Under the pieces are notes generated by a model. The model was not told the origin of the DNA, ran no database searches, and worked only from the letters and a program-made list of their open reading frames with translations. 64,000 nt of DNA from Gorsachius magnificus (Eukaryota; Chordata; Aves; Pelecaniformes; Ardeidae): the NCBI GenBank assembly GCA_034008185.1, contig CM067081.1, positions 20,273,821 through 20,337,820 of the forward strand, written 5' to 3'. The position numbers and the translations under genes were made by a program. Positions 46,746 through 61,022 of this stretch are shown piece after piece. Every line of letters starts with the position of its first letter. Within the stretch, counting starts at the first letter, position 1.

Positions 46746-49700
46746 TGGCTTGACTTACCTTCCCCTGCATATCTCCCTAGGCACCTGTTCCCAGCTGTTT
46801 AACAATGCTTCTTGTAATTCTTCTGCTCACGTGACCATTTGGTTCAAGACAACGAAATTTTTTTCATATCGGCATTTGTGAGAAAGAATCAAATATATTA
46901 CTTAGAGATCTGTGCGTAACATTCACCTTACTGCATCACACAGTTTGTCATCCTATTTAAGCATGGAAGAATTAGGTTTGATTGACTCAAAGTTCAAATA
47001 ATCCTCATGTGGCTTCTTTCCTTGCCTTTGTTCTGTGCTTACTATTTATTTTCTATTACTTGCTCTTTAATTTGGTTATACAAAAATCAAGACTTACATC
47101 ATTTTTGGCTTGCTACAACCCAGAGACACAGGAGTTGCGCATGGATTGCACCACAGATCCATCTGGTCCACGATCCTGCTGCTGGCAGCAACCAACAGTG
47201 GGTATTTGAGACAAAAGTTGGAGGAAGAGTATTAGTTCATCTGTCTGATACTGAAATTCCATCCTGATGGCCACAGGAGATCAGTATATAAGTCAGAGCA
47301 CAAAGTTTAATCACCCAAATCGCTCTTCACCCTGCAGAGCTATAAAGAGACAGCAGAGTTCCCTGAAGTCAGTGGAGTGGAGTGAAATCTTGAGCATGCT
47401 GGATTTGCTCAGCACTTTGCCGAGTTGGAAGTTGGACTAAGAATTTTCCAGGGTTTTTCAAAAATAGAGCCAGCAGCAGAAGCTCTGCTGTGAAGCCATA
47501 ATGTCATGAAGTCATCAGGCTGACTGTGTGCCAGTTTGTGACATCTATCCAGGAGTTGCTTGTCCTTTTTAGTAGTATTACATGGGCAGTCGATGAAATC
47601 CAGAAAGCCTGATTGTACAAGGAGGCACTGGCAGGGGCCGTGCTGCTTGGCTATCGCTATGGTTCACAGTTGCTTCACAAAATGAGTGATACAGGTTGTC
47701 TTACCACCTGCGGCTCCCTGCCGACAGCACAGGATGGGCATTGCTTGTTAAAATTTAGAGAAGCCATAAGCATGGTGAATCTTTACCAATGCAAGCTCAG
47801 CTCTAGAGATGCACACACGAGTTGCTCATGGACAGGAGCTGTTATAAAAAGGATTAATTTTAAACGTGTCCCGAAACATTTGCAGGGCCTGATCATAAAG
47901 CTCAGAGTAATAATTGAAAAATCCGATCCCACTGAAGTCAACAGCACATTTACAGGTGGTCTTGATTTGTGATTCCATTCAGGTGCCCTTCATTAATCAG
48001 CTGTATACATCAGCTCTTCTTATTCTCTGTTATCTTAAGGTTGTAACAGCATTCATAGCTAGTTTGTAGGAATACATTCATGGCCTTCTGCAAACATACT
48101 TCTGCACAAATTTAGCAAAAACTCTTTATGCGTATTCAAGAAGTCATTCCCGTTTCTGAATTTCCAGATCTCATGGCGTCTGTCTCTGGGGCCTAATCCT
48201 GGATTTACTAAGGGTTCATTTACAGAGATTGAACTTTTATTGTCAGTGTTGATCTGATAATGAAATCCCATATTAGCTAGTCCCTCTCTCAAACATTGCC
48301 CAACTTGTTTTTTCTGCTTTTCAAAAACCAGTTTCAGTTTATAAGCATCCTTGGTTTAGCGCTCATCTACATAAAATCTTACTAAAAATAATACAGGGAA
48401 GTCTTTTTTTTTTTTTTTTTAAGTGGTAAAAGCCAAGCTTGTCTGCAGTGCTTTTGAAAAAAGTCATACAAGAGGGCTCATACTCCAGCGATTTTCAAGA
48501 ACCTTATCCAAGACGTTTTTCAGGATTTAACATTATCATGTGGCACAGTGTGCATATCCCAAAGATGCAGCCGAGGGAAAGAATACAAGGGGGCACGGAA
48601 CTGCTATCCTTTTCATTTGAGTCCATGTTTGTACAACTCTTCAGAAAATCACTGTTAGCACTAGGCTGTTTCATGCAAGTGCTGTACTTACTACCTGTAT
48701 CTAAAACAAACTAAACATAATGTGAACAAAAGAACACCTGCTATAGAGAAATAAATGGCTTGCCAAGAGGGGTAAAAAAAGTTGTTAGCTCTTAATCCCG
48801 GAAATATTTCAGAGTGCAAAGTAAAGGGATGATGATCTGCTTATTAGACTTCTGATAACATCCAGCTGTTAGCCTAGGGCTAACTGTTTTTCTGGAGAGT
48901 CAGCTGTATTTGCCTGCCTCAGCACAGCATCTGCCCCACTGGATTTAGAAACTTGGAAACTATGAAGTGATAATATTATTAAAAGTACTACATACAAGAG
49001 CGGCATACGGGACAAGACAGATGAAGTCTTTGCAAGAGTTTTACTTCTGACAGCAACTTTTCTCTCGAGTTTCCAGGCTTAGTGCATAAACGGCAGGAAG
49101 TTTATTTTTCACTGGGAGCTCTCAAAGCACTCGTAGGGTCATAAGGAAAAGCAGCCTAGAACTAGTCACACTTCATTAGCAGTTCCAGTTCAGTACAGAC
49201 CTGCTTCTTGTTCCAGCAGATCGAATCATAGCAGCCCGGCATAGCTCACTGCTCCTGTCATTTGTAAATCCGGAGTGCTGGCTAGGCAGACTTAGCCTTA
49301 CAGCCTGGAAACCTGAGTTCACAGGACAAGGGCAACCCTCATGGAAATGGTTGGGCTCTCTAGTTTGCAGCAGTGGCCACAGCAAATGACAGAAGGATGC
49401 AGGGGATGCTTGGGTGCCAGTGGAAAGTTGGACTTCTCTGGTTCTCCCACCACCCTTCCCAGCTGCTTCTGTTGTATCCCCCAGTTAGGTGCATCTTTCA
49501 CTACTTACAGGAAAGAGTCAGTGGGAACTTGGAGCATGCCTTTTATTGAGTCAATTACCCTGATCAAACACATTTGCCCTGCTCTAGGAGAAGACGTAAA
49601 AACATGACTTGTAGTGCTTGGAGTAATGGAGATGCATTGAACTACAGCAGCTGAGGCTGTGGTCATTACAGGCACAGAGCAATTATGTTCAGTATGTGAA

Positions 49701-51529
49701 AACAGAGGAAGCAGGTCACACAACTGCATTTATACAGCTGGGGTACTGGTGCTTTTTAGCCGTTCAGACCCAAATCAGGCTGGGTTGCCTAGAAAGATGA
49801 AAATGAGGCATTAGTTACACGGCCTTTCTTAACAGGTTTGAGCTGAAGATGCAGAATCTTGGATATGGCTCCAAAGTTCAGTGACATTTGAGTTCAGCAT
49901 TTAATTTCAAGAGGCATTACTTAAGAGTCTTCAGCCTTAAAATTCTGGTTTGGATGCAAAACCACATCTATATTTTGGATCCATCTTTAGGTTTGGATCC
50001 TCTCTGATTCCTTCCAATCCTCACACGATGGAGTAGATGTATCTACAGCAAACTTAGCAATACAAGAGATATTTCTGTAGAGAGTAGAAAACCACACCAT
50101 CCTGAAAAAAAAAAACCAAAACATTTATACCTGGCTTTTGCCCCATGGGAATTCAGAGGGGAAGCTTGTTGTAGACCATGACTGCAGTGACAGTGTTCTC
50201 TTGTTATTAGTGAAAACTCTTATGCTTGCATCCAGAAGCATGTTCATGCTTTCCAGTAACATCATAAACCAGGTGCTAGAGATAATACAGTAGAGGAAAT
50301 ACCAATGTTTAGGAATCCACCACTGAAATTATTCACACTTGAGTCTGAAATGGGAACGTAGCACAGGAGAAAAGGCTGTATTCCACGCTCCTCTCTCCTG
50401 CTGTCTGCCAGACATTTTATTTCACATTGGTGTGAGATCCTATAATATGAGGGTATTTCCTGGGCAAAGTAAGCAAATATAAATGGGACAGAGAAGCTTT
50501 GCAAAAAATATCTGCGACATCACAGATGTCTGGCTATGAGAGCTCTGGTCAAATTTTTCTGTGAGGAAAACAAATTCCTTAAAAAGACAAAGAATCCAGA
50601 TTATATGGCCTTTTTTTTTTAAAAAAAAAAAAAGGTCTATCTTCTTTGATCACAGAATAATCAAGTTTGCATTTGGCTAGAGCTGTGATTCCAGATTTGT
50701 TTTAACCTGATAAACTGGTGATACTTCTGAAAAGGGCATCTCCCCTCTGCCCCCACCTTACAGCTGCTTGTTCATGCTGGCTTGTTTGTGTAGGGCTCTG
50801 TGTACGTGTGGCAATGCAGCTGAAGGACCGAAATCCAGCTTTTGATGAAGTTACTTTTCAGCTGGATGAATCCCCAGATCCTATCCTGTTACCAGAAGAA
50901 CATCAGGACCAACCCAGGGGCGGAGGCGAGAGGGAGAGCCAGGCTGCCTGATTTGGCAAGCACAGATTTTTGTTGACTAGAAGTGACTGTGCAACCAGAG
51001 CTTGAGGCAGACTTATGCTGCCCCTTCTGCAGCTGAAACCTCTTCTCAGAGACCACCTGAGAAGATAAAAGGCTATCGCTTTGATACCCAAGGAAGTGGT
51101 ACAAACCCTGGGAAACACAATTTAGGAATTACTTTAAATCTGTTGCGGTTTTCAAAATCAGTTATTTTGAAACTGCTGTGGGATGGACGGCATTGTATAC
51201 TCCGTCATTTATATCATCCCATAAATAATTATATTGACGACAAGTATTTAATTTATTAATTTTTCTTATGTAATTGCCCCACTTCATCTACTCTGTAGTC
51301 ATCCTATCCTGATCCTGAATAGAGGACAGCTTAAAACCCAGTGCAAGAAGTTTTACTGGTTTTGCAGCACTTCAGATGACAGCAAACATTACAGGCTTGA
51401 ACATTCTCTCTCATATCAGATCTTTGACTGTTGCTCAGTTTTTTCGCCTCAGCTGCTGTAATTTCCTGGCCAAACATGGGAAATGGTTGATTCAGTTTGC
51501 AAGAAAAAAATGTTCTGCTTCACTGTTAG

Positions 51530-51690
51530 GAAAAAGTACCAAGTAAAGAGGTGGTGAAATACTGCAAGCAGGGCCTCCAGGCAGGCTGGGGAACGCCTCT
51601 CCAGGTTTTTAAGAACAGGCTGGACAAACATGGGCAAATACATCTGAGTTTGCCTGATGGAGGCATTTGGACTAGGTGACCTCCCAGCAT
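51530..51690 (+). mobile_element. Degraded CR1 3' fragment
   Basis: 'gtggtgaaatactgcaagc', 'ctccaggtttttaagaacag' + GCTGGACAAACATGG and 'ggcatttggactaggtgacc' follow the CR1 3' end in order, with many changes. The tail repeat is not recognisable. Confidence 0.6.
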
Positions 51691-53251
51691 GTCTTCACGC
51701 TCTGTGTGCCAGTAACAGCCCGCAGGATACTTCTGCTGTGCACCACATGTAGGTCTAACTGTCTGCTGTGTGAAAGCAGGGGCAGGGGGAAGGGGCAGAA
51801 AAGGGTTTTCTGTAGCTGATGGGTGGGTAAGTCCTTCTGATGATAACATACTCGGGGTCAGCATCTTCCCAAAGTGGGGATGGGCTTTGTGGGAGGAGCA
51901 CTGAGAGGCGGCTGGTGGTGTTTCTGGGCTGAAGGCTTCTGCAGCCGAAGAGAGTCACCGTCCCCCTCCAGCTGGACAGTGCAACCACTGCGGAAGGAGG
52001 GCTAGTTCTGCGACAGCGTGAGAGCAAACGGTGATCTGGAGGAAGCTTACAGGTACAAAGAGGACAGCTGGCATAGGAGCTAAACATACTAAAAAATACA
52101 AACATCTTTTCTAGAATAAGTACACACAGCTGTAATAATGTCCAAGTTACAGCCATGCCCAGCAACTAATTCCAGTATAAGCAGGGAAAGCGGGTAAAGA
52201 ACAAAGGAACGAATACATCACCACCACAAAAAGCAGCGTGGCTACACGCTCCACTACCAGTACTCTGCTGTGTACTTAAGTCTTTTATTTCAAAAAGCAA
52301 GCAGACTTTATCAGCTTTCACTTTCTTTGCTAAAAACAATGGCTATGAGTCAGCCAGGATCTGTATGACTTGAGACCATAGCAAGACATCTTTGTTTCTG
52401 TGTCCAACAACATCCAGAGAGGAATGTTGGAACTTGGACTTTGTTGGTCCAAGCTGTACTTACTTAGGTTACAAGCTTTCCAGCTCCTGGTAACCGGGAA
52501 TTTCCAGAGACAGGGCATTAATAAGCAAAAAGAAAGGGTCAAACAACAAACTGTAAGACAACAAAAAGTAGAGGCTGTACTTGGGGCAATGCTTTACTTC
52601 AAAATGTAGCAGGAGAGGGCAGAAAAAAACATTAACTTTGCAGTTTAGCTCGGTGTGGGCATGCAAATGTTACTCATCTCTGGGTAGAGGAGATGTTGAA
52701 AGTGAATTAGAGAAAGAAATAAGAGTTCTGCTTTCAAGAGGAAAGCACCTTTATAACCCCAAGTATACTAGGGAGCAAAAACTATTGTGGAAATAATAGT
52801 ACAATTTAATTCTATTTAAATTGTAAAATTTCAAAACATCATGTCATAGCTTCAACAATAATAATGTTAACAAGGATTTGTACCAATTTTTGAAGAACTC
52901 AAGGCAGATCAAAAGTTTGGAAATGCCCGAGTATCCTTTTTAATGCTCTGTTTACCCACTGAGTCCAAAATGCGAAACTTACTCTGTTTAAACCCCTCAA
53001 TTTCACATTTTAGAAAGCCAGTCACTTCACACTTCCATGTGCACTGTAGTACCTGATCAGTTCTGTAAGTTGTTTGTGTTTTTTCTTTACACTTTACAAA
53101 TCAGAAGCCAGACAGCTACAGCTATTTTTCCTGGCAAAGAAAAAAAAACGTTATATAAATGTTTGCTGTCAAATCACATTATAACATTTTCGAGGTGAAT
53201 ATATCTATTTTTAGGGATACTAATGAATCTTTATTATTTGCTTCCCTATAG

Positions 53252-53567
53252 AATTTCCTATGATCCCACAAGATATCCTAAGTACATTCCTGAAGCATAC
53301 TGTCTGTGCAAAGGCTGCCTCATGGGGATCTTTGGCGAGGAGAATTTTCACTTCCGCAGCACCCCTGTGTACATGCCAACAGTCATCCTCCGTCGCACGT
53401 CGTCCTGTGCTGGAGGACGTTACGTCTACACAGAAGATTACGTCACTATCCCAGTGGGCTGTACTTGTGTACCTGAGCAAGAAAAAGAGGCCGAAAGCGT
53501 AAATTCCAGCATAGATAAGCAAGAAATGAAGTTGCTGGTAAGCCAGAACAAGCCGTCATCAGAATGA
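53252..53567 (+). CDS. IL17D: IL17D last exon, cystine-knot domain and stop
   Basis: After CCCTATAG the exon completes an Arg codon and encodes 104 residues, ending in TGA. It starts ISYDPTRYPKYIPEAYCLCK. It has six cysteines (exon residues 17, 19, 22, 52, 70 and 72) in the IL-17 pattern, including VGCTCVPE, and one N-glycosylation sequon (NSS, residue 84). Sequence and length match mammalian IL17D, including the SINSSIDKQ-like tail. This exon is intact and looks under constraint, which argues that the gene is functional despite the broken exon 2. Confidence 0.97.
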
Positions 53568-55245
53568 AGACTACATAGTCGCATTACAGTATGGGCTTCA
53601 CATCATCATTTCACCACCTCAGGAAACTGCACCACAGCAGCATTGACTTGCCCTCTTTTTCTACTTAAGGTTATTTCAGTTATAAGATGGAAAGTTTTGT
53701 CCAGTCACTCAGATCAGTAGAAATGACAGTTCATATTAAGAACTTCTTGAGTTCATGTAAGTATTTCTTGCAAATTCCAAAGCAGCTTTTTTTTTTTTTC
53801 TTAGAGCAGAACGTTTTATCCTTGCTTATTCACAGTAAATTTTAGAAGATGATGCAACTGTCAGACAAACTAGTTCTTACTATATCAGACTACTGGTTGT
53901 AGATATTTTTAAGAAATCTCTTATACTCTACTCCTAAATACTTTTGTATAAAAATCACATAGCTGCCATACCTCTGCCAAATCAGCAATTAAAAGAATAA
54001 TTTCTCAGGCTGGGAGAGCCTTCATTTATATTGCATATCTCAACTCCAAGCAGTGTTCTTGGCTGTTACATCTTTGGCTATTTATAGACTACAACAAGGG
54101 AACCTTTGCTGAGTTTGAGTCATTCATGAAACAATATTCTATGAGTTTGCTATTTTTAAACTTGCCAAATTGCTAAGGGTACAAAAGTGTGGAGAAAAAG
54201 CATGCTAGAATATTGTAAAACTGCAGTAGACTTTTCTGATGCAGACTAAGTCTAATTACACAGAAAATATCAATTAGATAAAACAACGTTTGGGTCCCAA
54301 GAATTCTGTATTAGATTTTATTCATCATTAACCACTCAACTGTTTCTAGTGACAAAACTGTATTCTGTACTGTTGAAAGGCCAAAACTTTTTTCATGTTA
54401 GGAGAGGAGATTCCCCATTAAAAAAAAATCAGTATGAATGATAGGCTTAATCTCAGGTACACTGCAGATGAGTAAACAGGCGAGGTCTTAACTTCTAGAT
54501 GCTACATAGGTCACTGAGGTGAGTTCCAGCCCATCCAAATTTGTTAAATCCAATGATTTATACAGTTGGTGTCACTCGTGTTCCCTTGTGCTACATGTAA
54601 CAATCACCTGCCAAAGATGCTGGTCTGCGCAAGGGCAGTCTTCCATCTTTGCAGCTTACAGGAATGTGATGGCGAGCCCTAACCAGAAACCCTAGATACA
54701 CAAAAACTTGCATTTCGAGAGCAGTAGAATGAAGGTTGACTCAGTCTAGTGAAGGAGAATCGGGAATAACCAGGCATACCTTGCATGACCGTAACTCCTC
54801 AGAGGGCCACAATCACCAAAGTTGATAAATCTCTGAACGCACAGCAGAGAGTATCTTTTACAGTTGAAGTTTCATGACTGCAGTATCATTACAAAAAAAA
54901 CCAAACCACCCCCACTATATGCCGCAATGTATTTTGCTACATCAAGAATGTCAAAATTTGGCTTAATTCATAGCAGAGAATGTCCCTGTGCTACACAAAC
55001 AAACACGCTCCTTTGGAGTGTCGTTGGATGAAGAATGGAAAGACTATGAGCTAAACAGAATTAACAAGTTAGAGAATGAAAATCATCCGACAGCTCCTTG
55101 TCTTGGTGAATAATTATTGACTGTGCTCTTTATCACTCTGTCTGGTATAACAGTGTTTTTATAGTGCGATGTGTGTAGCTTCTTAGAAAACCTAAAACAA
55201 CTTCAAGAACTCCAGAAACCAATAAAGGGTACCCACCACAATGTC
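53568..55245 (+). other. IL17D: IL17D 3' UTR (probable)
   Basis: AT-rich sequence after the stop, with several ATTTA-like segments (for example tatttataga near 54080) that may act as instability elements. The end is placed after the AATAAA at 55221. Confidence 0.5.
55221..55226 (+). terminator. IL17D: Candidate IL17D polyadenylation signal
   Basis: AATAAA lies about 1.65 kb after the stop. T/G-rich sequence (ttgtttgttttctgatatgtg) begins about 65 bases later. A second AATAAA at 57917 is an alternative. Confidence 0.5.
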
Positions 55246-55249
55246 AGAT

Positions 55250-58200
55250 TGAAGTTTGTAACCACGTTTCTTGTGCAGACACTTTTTCCAAAATTGTTTG
55301 TTTTCTGATATGTGTTTCCTCAAATTGTGATGCTTCTATCTCAAGGGGATTCTTCCAGGAGGGTTCAAAGAAGGTCATAAAGTGTTTATGCTACTCAGAG
55401 AACAGCTAATTGCCTAGCTGCTGCCAGCAATTAAAGGTAGTTACCTGTTCCCTGGAGGATGTAAATACTTGCAGCAATTACAGCCACTTTTCTTTCCTCC
55501 TAATGTAGAACTTCTCACCTTCTGAGAAGAGGGAAATGATAATCAAAGAAAGAGGAGCCCAAAAGGGAAGCAGAGCTGCAAAACTGGAGAAACGCTGCCT
55601 TAGATGATGCTTCAGCAGTCTAAGATCTTACGGTTTCACTATTGTAGGGTGTTTTCTACACACACACACACTTCAGACAGGGGGAAGTTGTACCTTCAGA
55701 CTCCACAGCATAGAAAGCGGCATCTTCACAGTAAAAGGCAGTAAAAAAACCCCCAACAACCACAAAAAAAAATCCCAAACCGCACAGCCCTTAACATTTA
55801 GTAAATACCCAGAAGGGCTACCAGGTAAAGCTCTGGCTAAACACTGCCCTCCAGCAAAACTCATCTGTCTGCCCACGCACTTTTGTTACACAAATTTGTC
55901 TGCAACAAATTACTTACTAGAGCACATGGATTTATTTGCATGATGTGGAGAAAAAAAAATTCACTTTTTGTTGCAACTCTCTTGTCCTGCAGGCGTAAAT
56001 TATGGAGTCAGTTTGAGGTTTTCAAGTAACTAGAGCATGTTCTGGGAATTCCTGGGAGTCGCAGGCTAAGATCAGGTAACTGGAACAGAGTCGGTTTCGC
56101 CAATCCAGAAAAGCAGATGCTTTAGCTTACATACATCTTCAGGAATTGGATGACTACCATCATCCTCAGTCGATCAATAGGTTATGTATGTTGGCGACCT
56201 CCTTCTCATCATGCTGCAACAAGTGCAGAAAGCTTCCTATGGTTACAGGCAGCCTCATGTTATCTGACTCAGAAGCCCATTTTCCTTTTTTAATCCTCAC
56301 CCTCTTCTGTGACAGACTTTCTAGCCGAGCCAGTTTGCTTCCTGATCCAGCTTCCCAGCGAGGCATCTCTTAAAAGCTATGTTTATGTTTTAGCGTGAGC
56401 AACTTTGATAATAATTTGTTAGTGAATGACTGTTAACATCAGGAGCTATTAGCTACACAAACATTTGTTAACCTTCAAAATATACTTCCATATATAAACC
56501 TTCTCCCTATTACTCATGTGGAAAAGGTTGAGTATTAAATGTAGTTTGTGTTTGTTTGGAATTTTATTTTTTAAAGAGATCATCACATCATGGATTTCTA
56601 TCAGTTTCACTTCAACTGTGGTGTGACATTTTCCAGCTTCTGGCCCTCTGGTTACAGCTGCTGGGGGGGGGGAGGGGGCACACAGGAGGGTTCACATGAG
56701 TTGCTTCAGGGCTCATGAACTGTTGACAGAAGGCAGACACAGAAATGCCTCATTGAACCAACTCCAGGCCCAATAAATGCAAACAATTCAAAGCTGAAAC
56801 TATCTGGCAGCTGCAGCTGATTTGAGAAAATTTTTGTTGTGCCAGGAAAGCCTTTCCCTTCAATGAGGTTGTCCCTGGGATACATTAGGAGCCACAAAAC
56901 AATGCCCCTGGTAAAGAGATTATTTTCTTCTCTGTAGCATCAATTCAGATGATAGGTTGGAAAATTTGTATCATGCAGGAAGGCTGAGAAAAGCCTGAGA
57001 TGCTAGTTTTGGTTTACTAGCCAGTCATTACGTGAAGGTCTTTGAGTAGGCAAAGGTCTAAGCTGCATGTAGACATGAAATTGCATGGGGGAACATGAAA
57101 GCAGCGAGGGGAAAAGGGAAGGCGGCTGTGATGTGCTCAGAGTATAAACACCCGTTAATCTCGCTGGGGTTAGGGAACAGCCATAACTACCTGGACTGGG
57201 GCACAGGAAGGAGATCCAGTCAATCCTGCGTGTTCTGCTGAGTAGTGGCATGGGCTACCACTTGTTTTTTGCTGTACTCCCATCTAAGGAGGCTGCAGAA
57301 CATGAGTAGATGCGGCATGGCAGCACAGTGCCAACACTGGCTGGCGAGGGGCTTCTGCAACCCAAACCCAGCTGCCCTGTTTCCCACCTCACTGCGCGGC
57401 ACCGGCGCTGCACCGTGCAGGTGACCAAGAGTGACAAACCCAACAGTCAGGGAGATTTCCCACTTGCTCTGGTACAGAGGGGCATGGGTGGAGGGGTGGA
57501 GGCAATTGTGTGGTACAGAGACAGCCTACCTGCAACATCGAGCTGACAGCAACACCATTTTTAACAGGAAGCACGGAGCAGCTCTTAATGGAAGCAGTAC
57601 CTTGGCCTTCATGCAACAGCATTTCTAGAAATGTTTCATTTGTCCTCTGCGGTGTGGTGCAGGCAGCTGCAGTATATTCTCTTCCACCTACAGCCGTCAG
57701 CCTGGGCACAAGACCCCAGGTTTCCTCTGCCAAGTGTCACATTCGTACCGACAGCAGGGCACTGAGATGTCCTGCAGCTGCACAGTGCCTGTTACTGCAG
57801 GCAAGAGGCTGTCACATGTGTGACTCGGCAGTCATAAACTCCACTGGAAAAGCAGCACGGTGGTAACAGTTCACCACAGTCTGTTCCAAAAGAAAGTCTG
57901 CCCACAAGACATCCTCAATAAAGCAAGCCAATCACTACTTGACACTGAAGGTTTTTTCCCAAAATCCTATTACAGAAAAAAAAAAAAGATAACTTTTGCT
58001 GTCACGTAACATTTTTTAAAGTTACTGTGGTGGCACAAAGTACAAATTCACTATGATTTTTTGTGACTTGTAGTCTTCTCAGAAACACAGCTACTTCCTT
58101 GGAAACTAGTATGACAAAAATAGTCTACCTTCTATCATTGATGAATGCCACTAGTCAAGCTCTGCTTGGGCAGCTGCCTGCGCTCACCAGGCTTTTAAGA

Positions 58201-61022
58201 GGGAAGCCAGGGGACAACGGGCAGCTCTGTTGAGCACATCTACACAGATTTACATGTACCCTCATTTTCATGCGTCTTCACAGTGCCTCTTTTCAAAGCT
58301 GCCTGACCTACATGTGAGAAGTAGCAGTTATTTTCTTGGTGACACGGATTTCTTGGCACATCTGAATGGTGTACTTTTATTTTCTTAAAAAAGGTCTCTG
58401 ATGAAGTTAGTGAAGTTGTCTTTTAATTCCGATCTAGAGAGCCCAACAACGCACATTTACCAAAATGAAGCAGACAACTGAAGGAATTAATAGCAAAGCA
58501 GCAACATAGGTGAAGCTTGTATTTGAACAGCCCGTTCTAATTTAGGTGGGTGGTGGGGGAAGAATATCATCCCTTCTGGCAATCATACCTGTCCCACTGG
58601 AAGCCTCTATGTAGTTAAAGTTTCAGGAGTTACTTTATTGTCTCCATCTGCTTGGTGTGCAAGACATTGAGGTAATAAACATGAAACAGTTTACAGTGGT
58701 GAAGTACAGATTTGTGCCAGTACCTATGCATTTAACATCCTGGTTTGCTTTATTTTGAAACTGGCCACATAAAAGTAATGGCGCAGCCTCCTGGAAAACA
58801 GCTGAACCCCGCTGTACATCACCTGTGGGCAGCCATGCTCAGGGGGGAGTCTGGCTTTATTGGGCTCGGTAGCAAGGGTGGCTTCTGGTTTGAAAAGCAA
58901 AACTGTATTGGCCATGGGCTCACAGAGACTGGCGGGAGAGACTGGTCGCCATTCTCCCTCCGCTCGCTCGCTCAGCTGCACTGTTCTCGTTTTAACAATA
59001 CGTATTACCAGTCTGACAGAAACCAAGGTGCGTGAAGGAGAAAGAAAACTGGTATCAGGGAACTCGGGAACATTATACGGAGAGATGGGGGGAGGAAGCA
59101 GCAGATGCAAAATGTGAGGAGGGAAAAGCCTTACGAAGTGAACAGATCTCTTGGAAAATGGGGAAGAGAGCAACAGTGGCTTGAACGGGTGTTTACGCAC
59201 TGGTGGTGTGCCCAGCTTGGGAAGCCCAATTCTCTGGGCACCAAGAGAGGATTCTATTCCTTCTACATTATTCCTGCTCATTTGTTTACTCTACCAGATG
59301 GGAAATTCTGCATCCAAACAGCAGAAATGCACAGAAACGCGAGTATTATCTCTACCTTATTAAAAGTCTTGTCTCACAAGCTTAATTAGGTTTATCCCCA
59401 CCACAAAATAAACTTCTTAATACTTCCTTTTAGGTGCTTCGTTTCATAGATGCAGAATTTCTGTTAGCCTTTTACACAATCCCAATATATAAATATGGCA
59501 TATAAAGACAAATACGTATGTTTTGTGTAGTATATTTATAGCTGATAAAACTGTTGAGTGCCTTGGAATTTATGAACCAGCTTTCACCCAAAAATACATT
59601 AGTAGTGTAGTCAAAAGGGTAGTCAAAACTGGCTTTAAGAATTCCCAGTTACCAAAAATGTCTACTATCCCAAAGCAAAGGTTTTCTAACGTATTGTCTG
59701 TTTTGACTGAAATTGATTGAAATATAGCTCAAACCTCCTATACAAAATTTAACATTTGTCTGTTAGAAACAGTGGGAGTTTATCAATACATTGTGTTATA
59801 CCTCAGTGGCCTTGGAAGATTCAACAATTTCTAAGATGCTTCTGTTCTACCGCTCTGCTGCTGCTCTCTGGGGAACAGGAGGCAAAGATAAAACTGGGCA
59901 ATGGGAAAAAAAAGGACTGTTCTTGTAACTATAAGCTTGACATACCTGCAAATCACCTTTAGCTTGATGCTGGAATCTACTAAAAAGCAGGCCCTGTATT
60001 TAATCAGATCCATTATGACTCAAGATTTAAGGGACTAACATGTATGGGCCACATTACTACAGAAGTACCTCATAACCACCAGTAAGAGTAACTCAAAGTG
60101 AGAACCCGTGTACAGAGTTTTAAAAGCTCATGACTTTGTTGTGCTAACACATAAACATTGCAAAATAAACACACCGTACTTCTGCAAAGAGACATTTAAC
60201 AACTGACCTTACTTTTTCTCTGGTACAGCATCATACATACACAAGTTGGTATGGCGGCAAGTAATGACAAAACTTGTATTTTACAAAAAGAAAGTCTGGG
60301 TTTGCGACAAGGCTTTAGAGAAAAGGTGAAATAATTACCACAAATTTTAAAAAATCCAGTCTGGCAACAATAGTGGATAGCAGGTCATATCTTACTTGGC
60401 AACTGGTAGGTAGTTCTGATTATTATTAAAAGCAACTGGAGAGGCCTCCCCAGAAGGAGACCTATTTTCTCTTCTAGTTGTCCTTTATAAAAACATCAGC
60501 TTGCTGGAGAAAGAATCTGAAAACACATTACACGTTCAGAACAAATATCTCTCAATCCTTTTACTAAGGGAGCATCTCTCGAGTTTGAAAGGAGACCACT
60601 ATTCATGCTCCTTCAACCATCCACTAGCTACTAAGTCATCAGTTCTGACACAATGATGGCTCTGATGCCTGTGAGGTAAGCACCTGTGTGTTGTCATAAG
60701 CCTAAAATCACTTCAGAGAGGTCACTGAAGACTCCTTGAATGGTAAAAACTACCAGTTAGTATGAAACTCTAAAAGAGGAGTTCCCAGGATCCAGCACCT
60801 GCATTGTTTGGTCCCCATTTACCTAATAGGTAAGATACAAACCACTTTGCAGTAACTGCAAATCCTTACACATTTAAAAGACAGAGGCTATCACACCATG
60901 TTGATTAAAGCTAGCCCAGAAAACAGTGCTTGGAGCTGAACATTTCAGCATTGAGAAATGTGGAGTCACTGATAAAAACCAAAGGAGCTTGACTGAAAAA
61001 GTTGTAGATCTTCTTACAAGAA
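55250..61022. other. Convergent IL17D/EEF1AKMT1 intergenic and 3' UTR region
   Basis: The region holds the 3' UTR of EEF1AKMT1, of unknown length, on the minus strand. Minus-strand signals include ATTAAA (forward 59999-60004) and AATAAA (forward 58856-58861). A (CA)n run lies near 55660 and a G run near 56663. A 185-codon minus-strand open frame (58724-59281) has no recognised similarity. No transposon was recognised. Confidence 0.55.

Larger units (their letters stand above)
44524..53251 (+). other. IL17D: IL17D large intron (about 8.7 kb)
   Basis: Contains old CR1-like fragments near 46640-46745 (minus) and 51530-51690 (plus), a T11/A13 quasi-palindrome at 50607-50638 and a T run near 48403. 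I looked for the missing exon 2 end (SPWAYR-like) throughout and did not find it. Segments such as 47940 (actgaagtcaac) resemble old amniote repeats. No other gene is seen. Confidence 0.7.
44108..55245 (+). other. IL17D: IL17D gene
   Basis: Gene for interleukin-17D, a secreted cytokine of the IL-17 cystine-knot family. The model has a five-codon first exon, a GC-rich second exon with the rest of the signal peptide and the conserved CGERPEELLEQLYGRLAAG block, a roughly 8.7-kb intron, and a last exon with the cystine-knot core and stop. The position between IFT88 and EEF1AKMT1 is the conserved amniote one. Exon 2 is frameshifted and lacks its conserved 3' end in this sequence, so the full reading frame cannot be assembled from the window as given. 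A probable polyA signal is at 55221. Confidence 0.9.
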
